Of a stretch of DNA of 64,000 nucleotides, positions 35,820-43,831 are shown piece after piece (within the stretch, counting starts at the first letter, position 1; every line of letters begins with the position of its first letter). Under the pieces are notes generated by a model. The model searched no databases. It was not told where the DNA came from and worked only from the letters and a program-made list of their open reading frames with translations. The DNA lies in contig MELF01000010.1 of the NCBI GenBank assembly GCA_001767525.1, positions 42,235-106,234 on the forward strand. Direction: 5' to 3'. The DNA comes from Acidobacteria bacterium RIFCSPLOWO2_12_FULL_68_19. Its GTDB lineage: Bacteria; Acidobacteriota; Vicinamibacteria; Vicinamibacterales; UBA2999. Both the position numbers and the translations under genes were made by a program.

Positions 35820-37049
35820 TCAGTTCACCTCGCGCCTTCTCCTGAAGAAACCGAAGCGGCGGGCGGGCTTCCCGCGTCCTGCGGCCCCGACGCCGCGTTC
35901 CCCGTCCGTCCGGATGAACGCCTCGATCTCCTCGCCGCGTGCGCCGGCGTCGGCCTCGCCGAGCTCGATCAGCCTCGCGATGTAGTCCGGCTGGAACATC
36001 AACAGGCTCAGCATGTCGTTCGACCGCGTCTGGCGACTGCCGAGGCCGCGCACGAGGAACCGGAACGTGCGCGGGAGGTCGGCCTCGAACTCGTTGGCGA
36101 GCCGTCCCAGATCCTGCGAAGGCCGGAGGACCAGCAGATCGACGTGCCGGAGGCCGTCCGAGGCCGACGGCCCCAGCCTGTCGATCAGCCGGTTCAACTG
36201 CTCGAGCCGCAGCGCATCGGCGTCGAGCAAGTCCAGGAAGATGGCGTTGAGCAGCACGCCGGCCACCTGCACCGGCGGCGGATAGCCGCTCACGGCGGGC
36301 CGGTCCGCCTCTTCCCGGGTGCGTGGATAGCGCGTCGAAACGGCGATGATCTTGCGCGCGCCGAGGTGGATGGCCGGCGACAGCGGCGCCGTCAGGCGAA
36401 TGCCGCCATCGCCATACCACGCGCCGTCGATCTCGACGGCCGGAAAGAAGAACGGCAGCGCGGACGACGCCATCACGTGACCGACGCCAAGGCTGCCGCC
36501 GACGCCCTTGCGCTGCGGCCGCTCCCACGTCATGACGCCGCATCCTTCTCCGCTCTGTACCCACGTCACTGACTGCCCTGTCGTATAGCTCGACGCCGTG
36601 AGCGCCACCGCATGCAGCGTCCCTGCGGCCACGTTCCGCGCAATGGCGGGCAGTCCTCCCGTGTCGTCCGGCTTCAGGATTCCGGTCAGCAGCTCGCGCA
36701 GCGGCGCCGTATCGACCAGGCTGCGCACGCGAGGCGTCCCCGACGCGCCACCCGACACCAGCCGGAACCCCCATCGCGTGACCCGCGACGCCAGGTCGCC
36801 CGGGTCGACGCGGAACACGTCCTCGATGTGCAGGCCCCGCCAGAGATCGCCGAGCCGGTCCACCGCATCGTCGAGGCGCCCGTCGCGGGCGGCCAGGCAG
36901 GTGGCGATGATGCCGCCCGCCGACACGCCGGTCAGGATGCCGGGCGCGAGGTTGGGGTATCGCGACGCGAGATGTTTGAGGAACCCGAGCTGATACGCGG
37001 CGCGAGCGCCGCCGCCGCTCAGGACCAGTGCCAGACCCGCGTCGCTCAT
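35820..37049 (-). CDS. Patatin-like phospholipase
   Basis: A 409-residue lipid acyl hydrolase. The oxyanion loop is SGGGARAAYQLG close to the N-terminus, the nucleophile elbow is GVSAGG (GxSxG), and the catalytic Asp is in YGDGGIR. It opens with MSDAGLALVLSGGG and has a basic C-terminal tail. No signal peptide is visible, so it is probably cytoplasmic or membrane-associated. It likely hydrolyses phospholipid or neutral lipid acyl esters. The long upstream reading frame is spurious. Confidence 0.9.
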   Translation of the reverse strand: MSDAGLALVLSGGGARAAYQLGFLKHLASRYPNLAPGILTGVSAGGIIATCLAARDGRLDDAVDRLGDLWRGLHIEDVFRVDPGDLASRVTRWGFRLVSGGASGTPRVRSLVDTAPLRELLTGILKPDDTGGLPAIARNVAAGTLHAVALTASSYTTGQSVTWVQSGEGCGVMTWERPQRKGVGGSLGVGHVMASSALPFFFPAVEIDGAWYGDGGIRLTAPLSPAIHLGARKIIAVSTRYPRTREEADRPAVSGYPPPVQVAGVLLNAIFLDLLDADALRLEQLNRLIDRLGPSASDGLRHVDLLVLRPSQDLGRLANEFEADLPRTFRFLVRGLGSRQTRSNDMLSLLMFQPDYIARLIELGEADAGARGEEIEAFIRTDGERGVGAAGRGKPARRFGFFRRRREVN

Positions 37050-37105
37050 GAACGGTTGCCAGCCCCAGCGGCGTGGAGCGCTGCGGGCTCTCTCACGTAT
37101 GGATC

Positions 37106-37273
37106 CTATGCGACCCGGGTGCGACCAGCCGAATCGACCTCGCCGCCCGACTGGACACGCTCGCGCACCAACCGCCAGAAATCTTCGGCGAACACTCGCA
37201 GGCCGGCCCAGTCGGTGTACTCGTAGTCGCGACTCGTATCCGAGAACGCAGCACAAAGTCTGCCGTCGCGGTG
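37106..37273 (-). pseudogene. Possible relic of a gene 3' end
   Basis: In the 450-bp gap between the patatin gene and an exported protein, one minus-strand frame reads SDTSRDYEYTDWAGLRVFA and EDFWRLVRERVQSGG before a TAG. This composition looks like real protein, but there is no start codon, and upstream the frame is closed by a TGA at 37274. A neighbouring frame carries on similar text, suggesting a frameshifted remnant. The rest of 37050-37499 shows no convincing gene. Confidence 0.35.
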
Positions 37274-37499
37274 TCACCCGCATCGCCTGCCGTATGCGCC
37301 CTGCAGGCCGTCTCCCAGTCGGGCGCTCGAAAAAATGGCCGGCGCTGGGGACTTTTCGGCAAGCGGGTCCCATACGCTCCCGCCACTGCCGTGCCTCCCG
37401 CGGCGGCTGCAGCGCGAGAGCGCCTGGCAGAGGCGGCATCGGGAGTGCATCGCCTCCTTGTGCGGCTGCGGCGTGGGGCGGGTGCAGGAGGACGGCAGC

Positions 37500-37943
37500 A
37501 TGCCTTCAAGGTCGTCACGGGTCGTCGGGATCGCAATCGTGTGTCTCGCCCTGTCGGCGACACGCTCGGCCGGTCAAGGTCAGGACCCGGCGGTACCGCA
37601 GAAGGTCGAGATTCCTCCTACCGCGACGGTTCTCGAAGGCATCCCTACCGTGCGGATCGATTCTACGGAAGCAGATACGACGCGGCGCGTCCTCAGCGTG
37701 GCCGACGCCGCCAAGGACCGCCTCACGGTGACCGTCGTCGACGGCCGGTTCTACTGGAGGAGCCGGGGGGATCGCCCGCTTCGTCTCTCGTCGACCGGTG
37801 CGTTCACGTATCTCTCATCGGAGCCCGGAACGTACATCAAGATCACGCGCGTCAACAACAGGATCTCGTACGTCGAGCACGTCGACCTGGGCTTCGAGAG
37901 CGTGACGTGGTGGGGCGAGATGCGGATCGTCGTCGGCCGCTGA
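37500..37943 (+). CDS. Small exported protein of unknown function
   Basis: A 147-residue protein with a signal peptide (VVGIAIVCLALSATRSAGQ) and a beta-rich mature part ending VTWWGEMRIVVGR. A ribosome site CAGGAGG lies eight bases before the ATG, which decides this start over the longer frame. No family was recognised. It is isolated between opposing genes at the left edge of the accessory island. Confidence 0.6.
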   Translation: MPSRSSRVVGIAIVCLALSATRSAGQGQDPAVPQKVEIPPTATVLEGIPTVRIDSTEADTTRRVLSVADAAKDRLTVTVVDGRFYWRSRGDRPLRLSSTGAFTYLSSEPGTYIKITRVNNRISYVEHVDLGFESVTWWGEMRIVVGR

Positions 37944-38045
37944 ATCGACACCCCGGTTCGCTGGTTGGTTCACGCCTCGATTGGATGCGGGAGCGGCCGG
38001 GCGGCGGGAAGGATGAGAGGAGGCGTAAGCTTCCCCGATCGATTG

Positions 38046-38119
38046 ACAGCCGAGGATCGACTGCTCCGGGCACGACCTCGGCTGTTGACCGTGCTCATAG
38101 AGCTGAGTAAATTTACTCA
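38046..38119 (+). promoter_or_regulatory. Promoter with palindromic operator over the -10 box
   Basis: TTGACC (38085-38090), a 17-bp spacer and TAAATT (38108-38113) make a good sigma-70-type promoter. The -10 lies inside a perfect 16-bp palindrome TGAGTAAATTTACTCA (38104-38119). The start codon of the ATPase is five bases further, so the transcript is nearly leaderless. An extra 10-bp inverted repeat ACAGCCGAGG/CCTCGGCTGT lies at 38046-38085. Confidence 0.7.
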
Positions 38120-38124
38120 ATACG

Positions 38125-39336
38125 ATGGGCATTAAGGGTCGGCTGTTTGAACGGAGCCAGTTGAACGCGCTCGCGACCAGGCTGACCGAGCCCCGCCGTT
38201 TCCTGCAGGTTGTCGCCGGTGCCCGTCAGGTGGGCAAGACCACCCTGGTGGGACAGGTCCTGAACCGCCTGGACCTCCCACGTGTCTTTGTCTCCGCTGA
38301 CGAGCCGACCGTCGGGGACACGGCCTGGCTCGCGGCGCAATGGGAACGCGGCCGGCTCGCGGTCGCTGACGCAGGCAAGTCGGGGGCGGTGTTGGTCCTC
38401 GACGAGGTGCAGAAGATCCCGCGCTGGTCGGAGACCGTGAAGCGCCTCTGGGACGAGGACTCGCGCGCCCGTCGTCCCCTCAAGGTCGTCCTGCTCGGGT
38501 CGGCGCCTCTTCTGATGCAGCAGGGGCTGACAGAGAGTCTGGCGGGACGCTTCGAAGTCGTCCACTTGCCACACTGGTCGTTTGCCGAGATGCGAACCGC
38601 CTTCGGTCTTTCCTTGGAGGAGTACCTCTATTTCGGCGGGTATCCCGGCGCAGCGCCCTCGATCAAGGATCCGCTCCGGTGGAGACGATACCTGCTCGAC
38701 TCCCTCATCGAGACGACGATTGCTCGCGACGTGCTCCTGATGACGCGGGTGGACAAGCCGGCCCTCTTGCGAAGGCTGTTCGAACTCGGTTGCCGCTATT
38801 CCGGCCAGGTCCTGTCGTACACCAAGATGCTCGGACAGTTGCAGGACGCGGGCAACACCACGACGCTCGCGCACTACCTTGAGCTGCTTGCAGGGGCTGG
38901 AATGCTCACTGGCTTACAGAAGTACGCCGGCAGGTCTGTGCGCCAGCGCGGGTCGAGCCCGAAGCTGCAGGTGCTGAACACGGCGCTGATGACCGCGCAG
39001 TCCGGCCTATCGCCTGAGGAGGCGCGGTCCGACAGGGAGTTTCGTGGCCGCCTTGTCGAATCCGCGGTCGGCGCTCATCTGGCAAATGCCGCTGCCGGCG
39101 GTGCCTGCGAGCTGTTCTATTGGCGGGAACAGAACCAGGAGGTGGACTTCGTCGTGCGGGCCGGCCGAACCGTTGTCGCTATCGAGGTGAAGAGCGGCCG
39201 CGCACCGAATTCGTTCTCCGGTCTCGAGGTGTTTTCAAAGACCTTCAAGCCGAAACGCACGCTGCTGGTCGGCGGTGACGGCGTCTCACTCGACGAGTTT
39301 CTGACGAAGCCGGTTGAACATTGGCTACACACATGA
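38125..39336 (+). CDS. AAA ATPase with DUF4143 domain
   Basis: A 403-residue AAA_14/DUF4143 protein. Walker A is GARQVGKTTL near residue 32 and Walker B is VLVLDEVQ. The DUF4143 part contains RRLFELGCRYSGQVLSYTKM and LAHYLELLAGAGML, and the PD-(D/E)xK-like end has FYWREQNQEVDFVV and IEVKSGR, nuclease-type residues. The family is widespread in accessory DNA, with proposed regulatory or defence roles but no settled function. No ribosome site is visible; the -10 box and a palindrome lie immediately upstream. It is the first gene of the island left of tRNA-Pro. Confidence 0.85.
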   Translation: MGIKGRLFERSQLNALATRLTEPRRFLQVVAGARQVGKTTLVGQVLNRLDLPRVFVSADEPTVGDTAWLAAQWERGRLAVADAGKSGAVLVLDEVQKIPRWSETVKRLWDEDSRARRPLKVVLLGSAPLLMQQGLTESLAGRFEVVHLPHWSFAEMRTAFGLSLEEYLYFGGYPGAAPSIKDPLRWRRYLLDSLIETTIARDVLLMTRVDKPALLRRLFELGCRYSGQVLSYTKMLGQLQDAGNTTTLAHYLELLAGAGMLTGLQKYAGRSVRQRGSSPKLQVLNTALMTAQSGLSPEEARSDREFRGRLVESAVGAHLANAAAGGACELFYWREQNQEVDFVVRAGRTVVAIEVKSGRAPNSFSGLEVFSKTFKPKRTLLVGGDGVSLDEFLTKPVEHWLHT

Positions 39337-39362
39337 CGGGGAGCACATGATTACCGGGGCCG

Positions 39363-39848
39363 TCAGACCGGAATGAATCCCAGATGAGGTTCACAACGGC
39401 GAGCTTTGCGCCGGGTTTGATCGCGGATCAAACCCGTCTTGGGATGGACGTACAGGCCGACGATCGGCCACTCGCCGCGGCTGTACTTCCGGTCGTTGCT
39501 GTACGCGAGACCGTCCGCTCCGATGTAGCAGTCGGTCTCGATTTCCCGCATGACGTGGTCCCAGATGTGTGACCCGGAAATGCTGCGGCGATCGAGCTTC
39601 TGCGACAGCTCGCTGTGCACCTTGTTCCACGACCGGCCGACGCAGGACCGAAGGTACCGCTTAAGCGGGTTGATCTGGTCGGAGAACTCTTTGGCGTTCC
39701 AGCCGTACTGACGGCCGCGACTGACGGGCAGCCGTACCGGCTCGTCGTAGTCCGCGTCAGGGTCGTGACGCCGGATCGGGCATCCCGTCGTCTTCTTGCT
39801 CTTCTCGGCGTGACCGCGGCGCGGGCGTTCGGTCACAACCTTGGCCAT
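39363..39848 (-). CDS. Small conserved-looking protein of unknown function
   Basis: A 161-residue basic protein with no signal peptide. Notable text is PLKRYLRSCVGRSWNKVHSE followed by LSQKLDRRSISGSHIWDHV, and RYSRGEW-like and YVHPKTGLIRDQTRRKAR nearer the end. A conserved-looking core and many charged residues suggest a nucleic-acid or protein partner, but no domain is recognised. It is convergent with the DUF4143 ATPase and divergent from the Fic gene, sharing the upstream gap that contains the 24-bp repeats. Confidence 0.55.
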   Translation of the reverse strand: MAKVVTERPRRGHAEKSKKTTGCPIRRHDPDADYDEPVRLPVSRGRQYGWNAKEFSDQINPLKRYLRSCVGRSWNKVHSELSQKLDRRSISGSHIWDHVMREIETDCYIGADGLAYSNDRKYSRGEWPIVGLYVHPKTGLIRDQTRRKARRCEPHLGFIPV

Positions 39849-39961
39849 GCATCACGCATGCGAATGCTGCCTCCTGGCCAGCCGGCCAGAAGAGCAGAGC
39901 CCAGGCTTCCCCGTCCAAACCGTTAGATTAGCCGGCCGTTCTGCTGGTGGCATCAGCATAA

Positions 39962-40057
39962 GCTTGTAGATGCCCGACATTATTAGCTTGCTATCGCTCG
40001 GCATGATATGCTTGCATTCGCTCGACAGAAAAGGCTTGCGTCTGCACGGTTATGCCC
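39962..40057 (+). repeat. Four 24-bp direct repeats (iteron-like) up to the Fic start codon
   Basis: GCTTG occurs at 39962, 39986, 40010 and 40034, an exact 24-bp period. Copies two and three agree best (GCTTGC, then TNCGCTCG, R, CA), the first and fourth are weaker. The last copy runs into the ATG of the Fic gene at 40052. The AT-rich spacers are unlike the surrounding DNA. The layout fits an operator array for the DNA-binding domain of the Fic protein. Confidence 0.7.
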
Positions 40058-41596
40058 AGCCCCCATGAAAAACTCGCGGACTCATTGGCGGCCTTGCAAG
40101 CCTTGCAAGAGGCCGGTCACCGGGTCGTCCATTCGAGGGAGCTGAGCCGTACTCACAGGGAGCGACTCGTCGCCAACGGTTTCCTGCAGCCGGTCATCAA
40201 AGGCTGGTGGGTCTCCTCGAGCCCCGGTGCACGCGCTGATGACAGCACGCCGTGGTACGCGTCGTTCTGGGAGTTCTGCGCGCGGTATTGCGGCGAGCGA
40301 TTCGGCGATGAGTGGCACCTATCGCCCGAACAGTCGCTCCTCCTGCTTGCCGAAAACTCGGTGATTCCTCGCCAAGTCGTCGTCTACACGCCAAAGGGCA
40401 CAAACCACAACATCGAGCTGCCCTTCGGCACCTCGTTGTACGACCTCAAGACGACTGAGATTCCGCCTGCGGCGGAACTGATCCGGCGAGACGACCTGCG
40501 ACTGTTCACGGCGCCCGCTGCGCTCGTACGAGTGCCAGAGTCCTTCTTCGCGCGGCAGCCGATCGAGACGCAAGTACTGCTCGTCAGTCTGCGCGATGCC
40601 TCCGACGTGCTGCGATTGCTCCTCAGCGGCGGCAATTCTGCGAAGGCGGGCGCGATTGCCGGAGGTCTTCGTCATATCGGCCGCGCGGAATTGGCGGACG
40701 ACATCGTGAAGACGATGAAGGGTGCGGGGTACGACGTACGCGACAGCGATCCGTATGACGCGACCCAGGCCGTAGCGGCCCTCGCGCCAGCGACGTCGCC
40801 AATCGTTGGCCGTATGCAGGCGATGTGGCAATCGATGCGCGGAGCCGTTGTCGAGACGTTTCCTCAGCAGCCAGGGCTGCCAGCTGACCGTGACCGCTAC
40901 CTTCACCTGGTCGACGACATCTACAGGAGCGATGCGTACCATTCGCTCTCCATCGAGGGCTACACCGTCAGCCCTGCGTTGATCGAGCGCGTGCAGCGAG
41001 GCGACTGGAACCCGGCGAGGGACGAGGAGGACCGCCGGAACCGCGACGCGCTGGCTGCGCGCGGGTACTGGCAAGCGTTTCAGAAGGTGAAGGAGGCAAT
41101 CGCCGAGATCATCACCGGCGCGAACGCCGGCGCGCGCGCACGGGCATCCCATATGGATTGGTACCGCGAGCTCTTCCAGCCCTTCGTCGCAGCGGGCCTG
41201 ATTCCGGCGGCTGCGCTCGCCGGCTATCGCAACGACGCGGTGTACCTTCGCACGTCGCGCTACGTGCCCCCGCGCTGGGAAGCGGTGCGTGATGCGACGC
41301 CCGCGCTCTTCGATCTGCTCGAACGTGAGCCGCACGTGGGTGTCCGCGCCGTCCTTGGACACTGGCTGTTCGGGTACATTCACCCGTATCCGGACGGGAA
41401 TGGACGCATGGCACGCTTCGTGATGAACGCGATGTTAGCCTCAGGCGGATATCCGTGGACGGTGATCCGTGTCGACGATCGGGATGCGTATCTCTCCGCC
41501 CTGGACAGCGCTAGCATCGACATGAACATCCGGCCGTTCACCGCGTTCATCGCCGAGCGCGTGAGGTGGTCGATGGATCGTTCGGAGAAGCTATGA
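40052..41596 (+). CDS. Fic-domain protein with AbiEi-like winged-helix N-terminus
   Basis: A 514-residue fusion. Residues 15-60 (HRVVHSRELSRTHRERL, NGFLQPVIKGWW) match the AbiEi-type winged-helix antitoxin N-terminus. The middle section is a connecting domain of unknown type. The Fic domain carries HPYPDGNGR with catalytic His444, and an inhibitory-helix motif SxxxEG (Ser298, Glu302, Gly303) located before the active site, so it is a class II self-inhibited AMP-transferase. It would AMPylate a protein target with ATP. Own-promoter repression by its N-terminal domain through the 24-bp repeats is plausible. A short frame overlaps its stop codon. Confidence 0.85.
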   Translation: MPSPHEKLADSLAALQALQEAGHRVVHSRELSRTHRERLVANGFLQPVIKGWWVSSSPGARADDSTPWYASFWEFCARYCGERFGDEWHLSPEQSLLLLAENSVIPRQVVVYTPKGTNHNIELPFGTSLYDLKTTEIPPAAELIRRDDLRLFTAPAALVRVPESFFARQPIETQVLLVSLRDASDVLRLLLSGGNSAKAGAIAGGLRHIGRAELADDIVKTMKGAGYDVRDSDPYDATQAVAALAPATSPIVGRMQAMWQSMRGAVVETFPQQPGLPADRDRYLHLVDDIYRSDAYHSLSIEGYTVSPALIERVQRGDWNPARDEEDRRNRDALAARGYWQAFQKVKEAIAEIITGANAGARARASHMDWYRELFQPFVAAGLIPAAALAGYRNDAVYLRTSRYVPPRWEAVRDATPALFDLLEREPHVGVRAVLGHWLFGYIHPYPDGNGRMARFVMNAMLASGGYPWTVIRVDDRDAYLSALDSASIDMNIRPFTAFIAERVRWSMDRSEKL

Positions 41597-41793
41597 AGAC
41601 AGTCACGATTCAAAAGCCGAAGCGCGCCCATGCCGACCGCTCGGACGGCATCGAGTGGACCCGCGAGATGGTCGCCACCGGGCGCGCACGAAGGCGCGAC
41701 CGCACGAGCCGTTCGCGCAATGAAACGGCTGCAGCCGCAGGACAAGAAGAAACGCTGATCGTTGATCTCAACCCCACACGAAGGCAGCTCTGA
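41593..41793 (+). CDS. Small protein coupled to the Fic gene
   Basis: A 66-residue, strongly charged frame whose ATG overlaps the Fic stop codon (ATGA). It starts MKTVTIQKPKRAH and has a basic centre (RARRRDRTSRSR), with no recognised domain. The overlap favours a real gene, but the low-complexity composition and the following helicase fragment make a decayed sequence possible. It does not contain a Fic inhibitory motif. Confidence 0.4.
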   Translation: MKTVTIQKPKRAHADRSDGIEWTREMVATGRARRRDRTSRSRNETAAAAGQEETLIVDLNPTRRQL

Positions 41794-42232
41794 TTACGGA
41801 CTGGCACCCTGCCTTCGCTTCAATCCCCGCAGCATCGACTCAGATTCGGCACGAGATGACGATCGTGCGTGTCTCGCTCCGGCTTTGGATCTTGCGCGAG
41901 CGCGGCAGCGCGCCGATGACCTTGAGGCTCGTTTGAAGCGACGCGAGTTGGAGCTGGAGCAAGAGCGCCACGTGTCGTCGCAGCCGCCAGTCGTCATGGG
42001 CGCCGCACTCGTGATCCCGCAGGGCTTCATTTCGGCGCGACTGAGCCGACCCGCGGTTGTCGCTTCCGGGTTGGCGAGCACGCCCGAGGGCCGACGGCGT
42101 ATCGAGGAACTGGCCCTCAAGGCAGTCATGGACGCGGAACGCGCACTCGGTTTCGATCCGCGGGACGTCAGCGGGGACAATCTCGGATACGACATCGAAT
42201 CACGCGTGCCTGGGACAGGTCGGCTGGGGTGA
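41762..42232 (+). pseudogene. C-terminal fragment of a DUF3883 helicase
   Basis: The translated frame has a coiled stretch (ARQRADDLEARLKRRELELE), then QPPVVMGAALVIPQGF, and ends in AVMDAERALGFDPRDVSGDN followed by LGYDIESRVPGTGRL. This is the start of the DUF3883 domain found at the end of large SNF2/DEAD helicases of defence islands, which normally continues with RFIEVKGR. Here it is cut by a TGA after GTGRLG. The upstream 1,000 or more residues are missing, so it is a relic. Confidence 0.7.
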
Positions 42233-42340
42233 GAAGTGCAGTCCCAACTGACGTTGAGACCGTACCGATTGTCAGCCACTTGTCAGCCGAGAGGCGTTTT
42301 TCAGGGTCGGCCACTCGACCAGACATGTAAAAACAGGAAA

Positions 42341-42418
42341 ATGGTCGGGGCGACTGGATTCGAACCAGCGACCCCCTGCGCCCAAGGCAGGTGCGCTACC
42401 AGGCTGCGCTACGCCCCG
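42341..42418 (-). tRNA. tRNA-Pro (anticodon TGG)
   Basis: On the minus strand the sequence folds as a cloverleaf: acceptor CGGGGCG/CGCCCCG, D-arm with AGCGCAGCCTGGTAGCGC, anticodon stem CCTGC/GCAGG with loop CTTGGGC, T-loop GGTTCGAATCC, and an encoded CCA at the 3' end (42341-42343). The anticodon is TGG, reading CCA and, with wobble, other proline codons. The 3' end faces the accessory island to the left, the usual side for integration. Confidence 0.95.
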
Positions 42419-42487
42419 ACCGAGCCCCGAGGATATGCCATTATCCCACGCGCGTCCGAGCGGCCTCGGAGCGAATATCGTAGAGGC

Positions 42488-43129
42488 ATGGGTCGCCTGA
42501 CCCGGCTGCCGGCGCTGGTCCTCGTCAGCCTGATCCTGCCGGTTGAGGGCGCCGCACAGCGGCCGCGCACGCTCGAGCCGCTCGACGCGACCGGGCGCGT
42601 TACCTATTTCATTGCCGAGGGTGAGCCGGGATCGACCTACCGGCCCTCGGACCGCGAGCTGGCCGTCTGGGCGCTCGAGGCATGGGCCGGGAGCACAGAC
42701 GGCGCTCTGCGGTTCGAGCCGGCGCCGGAAGCCGAGGCGCTCGTGCGTGTCTACTGGGTACCGGCGGACGCCGGCACGTACGGCGAGATGCGCCCGCTCC
42801 TCGCCACCGGGCGGCGCGGCGCCGCCGTGTACATCCGCCCCGATACCGGCGCGCTCGGCAGCCAGATGGCGGAGCTGGCGCGCACCGACCTGCTCGTGCG
42901 CGACACGGTCGTCTATCTCACGTGCGTGCACGAGCTGGGGCACGCCCTCGGACTCGAACACACGGCCGACGTCCGCGACATCATGTACTTCTTCGGCTAC
43001 GGCGGCGACATCCCGGCGTTCTTCAACCGCTACCGGATGCGGCTGACGCGGCGCGCGGACATTCGCGGCCTGTCTGGGTTGTCAGCCGGCGACGTCAGCC
43101 GAGTGCGCGCCCTGTACCGCCCCAACTAA
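42488..43129 (+). CDS. Secreted matrixin-like metalloprotease (M10 type)
   Basis: A 213-residue protein with a signal peptide (ALVLVSLILPVEGAAQ). The zinc site HELGHALGLEH (HExxHxxGxxH) and a following DIM Met-turn mark the metzincin/matrixin fold. The catalytic domain is short and there is no propeptide cysteine switch visible, so it may be constitutively active or substrate-restricted. The start is the ATG after AGAGG. It begins about 70 bp past the tRNA on the opposite strand. Confidence 0.82.
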   Translation: MGRLTRLPALVLVSLILPVEGAAQRPRTLEPLDATGRVTYFIAEGEPGSTYRPSDRELAVWALEAWAGSTDGALRFEPAPEAEALVRVYWVPADAGTYGEMRPLLATGRRGAAVYIRPDTGALGSQMAELARTDLLVRDTVVYLTCVHELGHALGLEHTADVRDIMYFFGYGGDIPAFFNRYRMRLTRRADIRGLSGLSAGDVSRVRALYRPN

Positions 43130-43393
43130 CCGGCCTGCGCCGGCCACCCACGCGACCGAGCCTCGCGCGCCGCGCCGGGCACCTCCGCCGCGGCCGTGCG
43201 CACGATGCCGGGTGTGCGCACCACCGGCGCGCACGGGTCCCGCGCACGCTCGCACACCCATCGCGCGCACGCCATCACCGGCCAATGCGTGTTGTATCAA
43301 TGACTTGCGACCGGCCAGCACGACGGCATCGGCTTCGCTCCACCACGTGGCATCCGGCGCAATGACGCGCCGGGCGATTTCACGAGGCCGACC
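43130..43393. other. Non-coding gap rich in GCGCAC
   Basis: 264 bp with no supported gene. A small CCGGC/GCCGG hairpin follows the protease stop, and GTGCGC/GCGCAC units recur through 43190-43280, giving alternating purine-pyrimidine runs that could adopt Z-form. No terminator U-tract or promoter stands out apart from the approach to the next ATG. Confidence 0.45.
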
Positions 43394-43831
43394 ATGACTC
43401 GCACCTTCGCCGCCGCCGCGCTCCTGACCACCGCCCTCTCGGTGGCGCCAGCCTACGCCGGAGACGAGGCTGCCGCCCCGGCCGCCGCAACCACCATCGT
43501 GCCGGCCCAGATCGGCCGCGCCGTGACCCGCCCCGCCATCCTCCCGGCGCTCTACGCGAGCACCGTGGCGCTGCAGGCCTACGACGTCTATTCCACCAAG
43601 CAGGCCCTCGCCCGCGGCGGGCGCGAAACGAACCCGCTCATGCAGGGCGTGGTCGGCAACAGCGCCGCCTTCATCGCCGTCAAGGCCGCCGTCGCCGCCG
43701 GCACCATCGTCGCCGCCGAGCGCCTCTGGAAGACCAACAAGCCCGCCGCCATCGCCGTCATGGTCGCCTCCAACAGCGTCGCCGCGATGGTCGCCGCCCG
43801 CAACGCCCGCACGCTCCGCCAGCTGAAGTGA
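43394..43831 (+). CDS. DUF5658 membrane protein with signal peptide
   Basis: A 145-residue protein with an N-terminal signal (AAALLTTALSVAPAYAG) and two or three later hydrophobic stretches. The family signature is DVYSTKQALARGGRETNPLM. Its function is unknown; it is common in Acidobacteriota and Proteobacteria. The stop overlaps the start of the PilZ-like gene as GTGA. Confidence 0.78.
   Translation: MTRTFAAAALLTTALSVAPAYAGDEAAAPAAATTIVPAQIGRAVTRPAILPALYASTVALQAYDVYSTKQALARGGRETNPLMQGVVGNSAAFIAVKAAVAAGTIVAAERLWKTNKPAAIAVMVASNSVAAMVAARNARTLRQLK

Noticed and set aside
37335-37499. Longer N-terminus for the exported protein at 37500
   Set aside because: The upstream codons are Cys/Arg-rich, while the ATG at 37500 has a good ribosome site and begins a signal peptide.
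42233-42343. Attachment-site duplication of the tRNA-Pro 3' end
   Set aside because: No second copy of the TTCGAATCC-to-CCA segment was found by eye in the island or near 37.9 kb.
42272-42961. Minus-strand frame running through the tRNA
   Set aside because: It is the antisense of the tRNA and of the matrixin-like gene.
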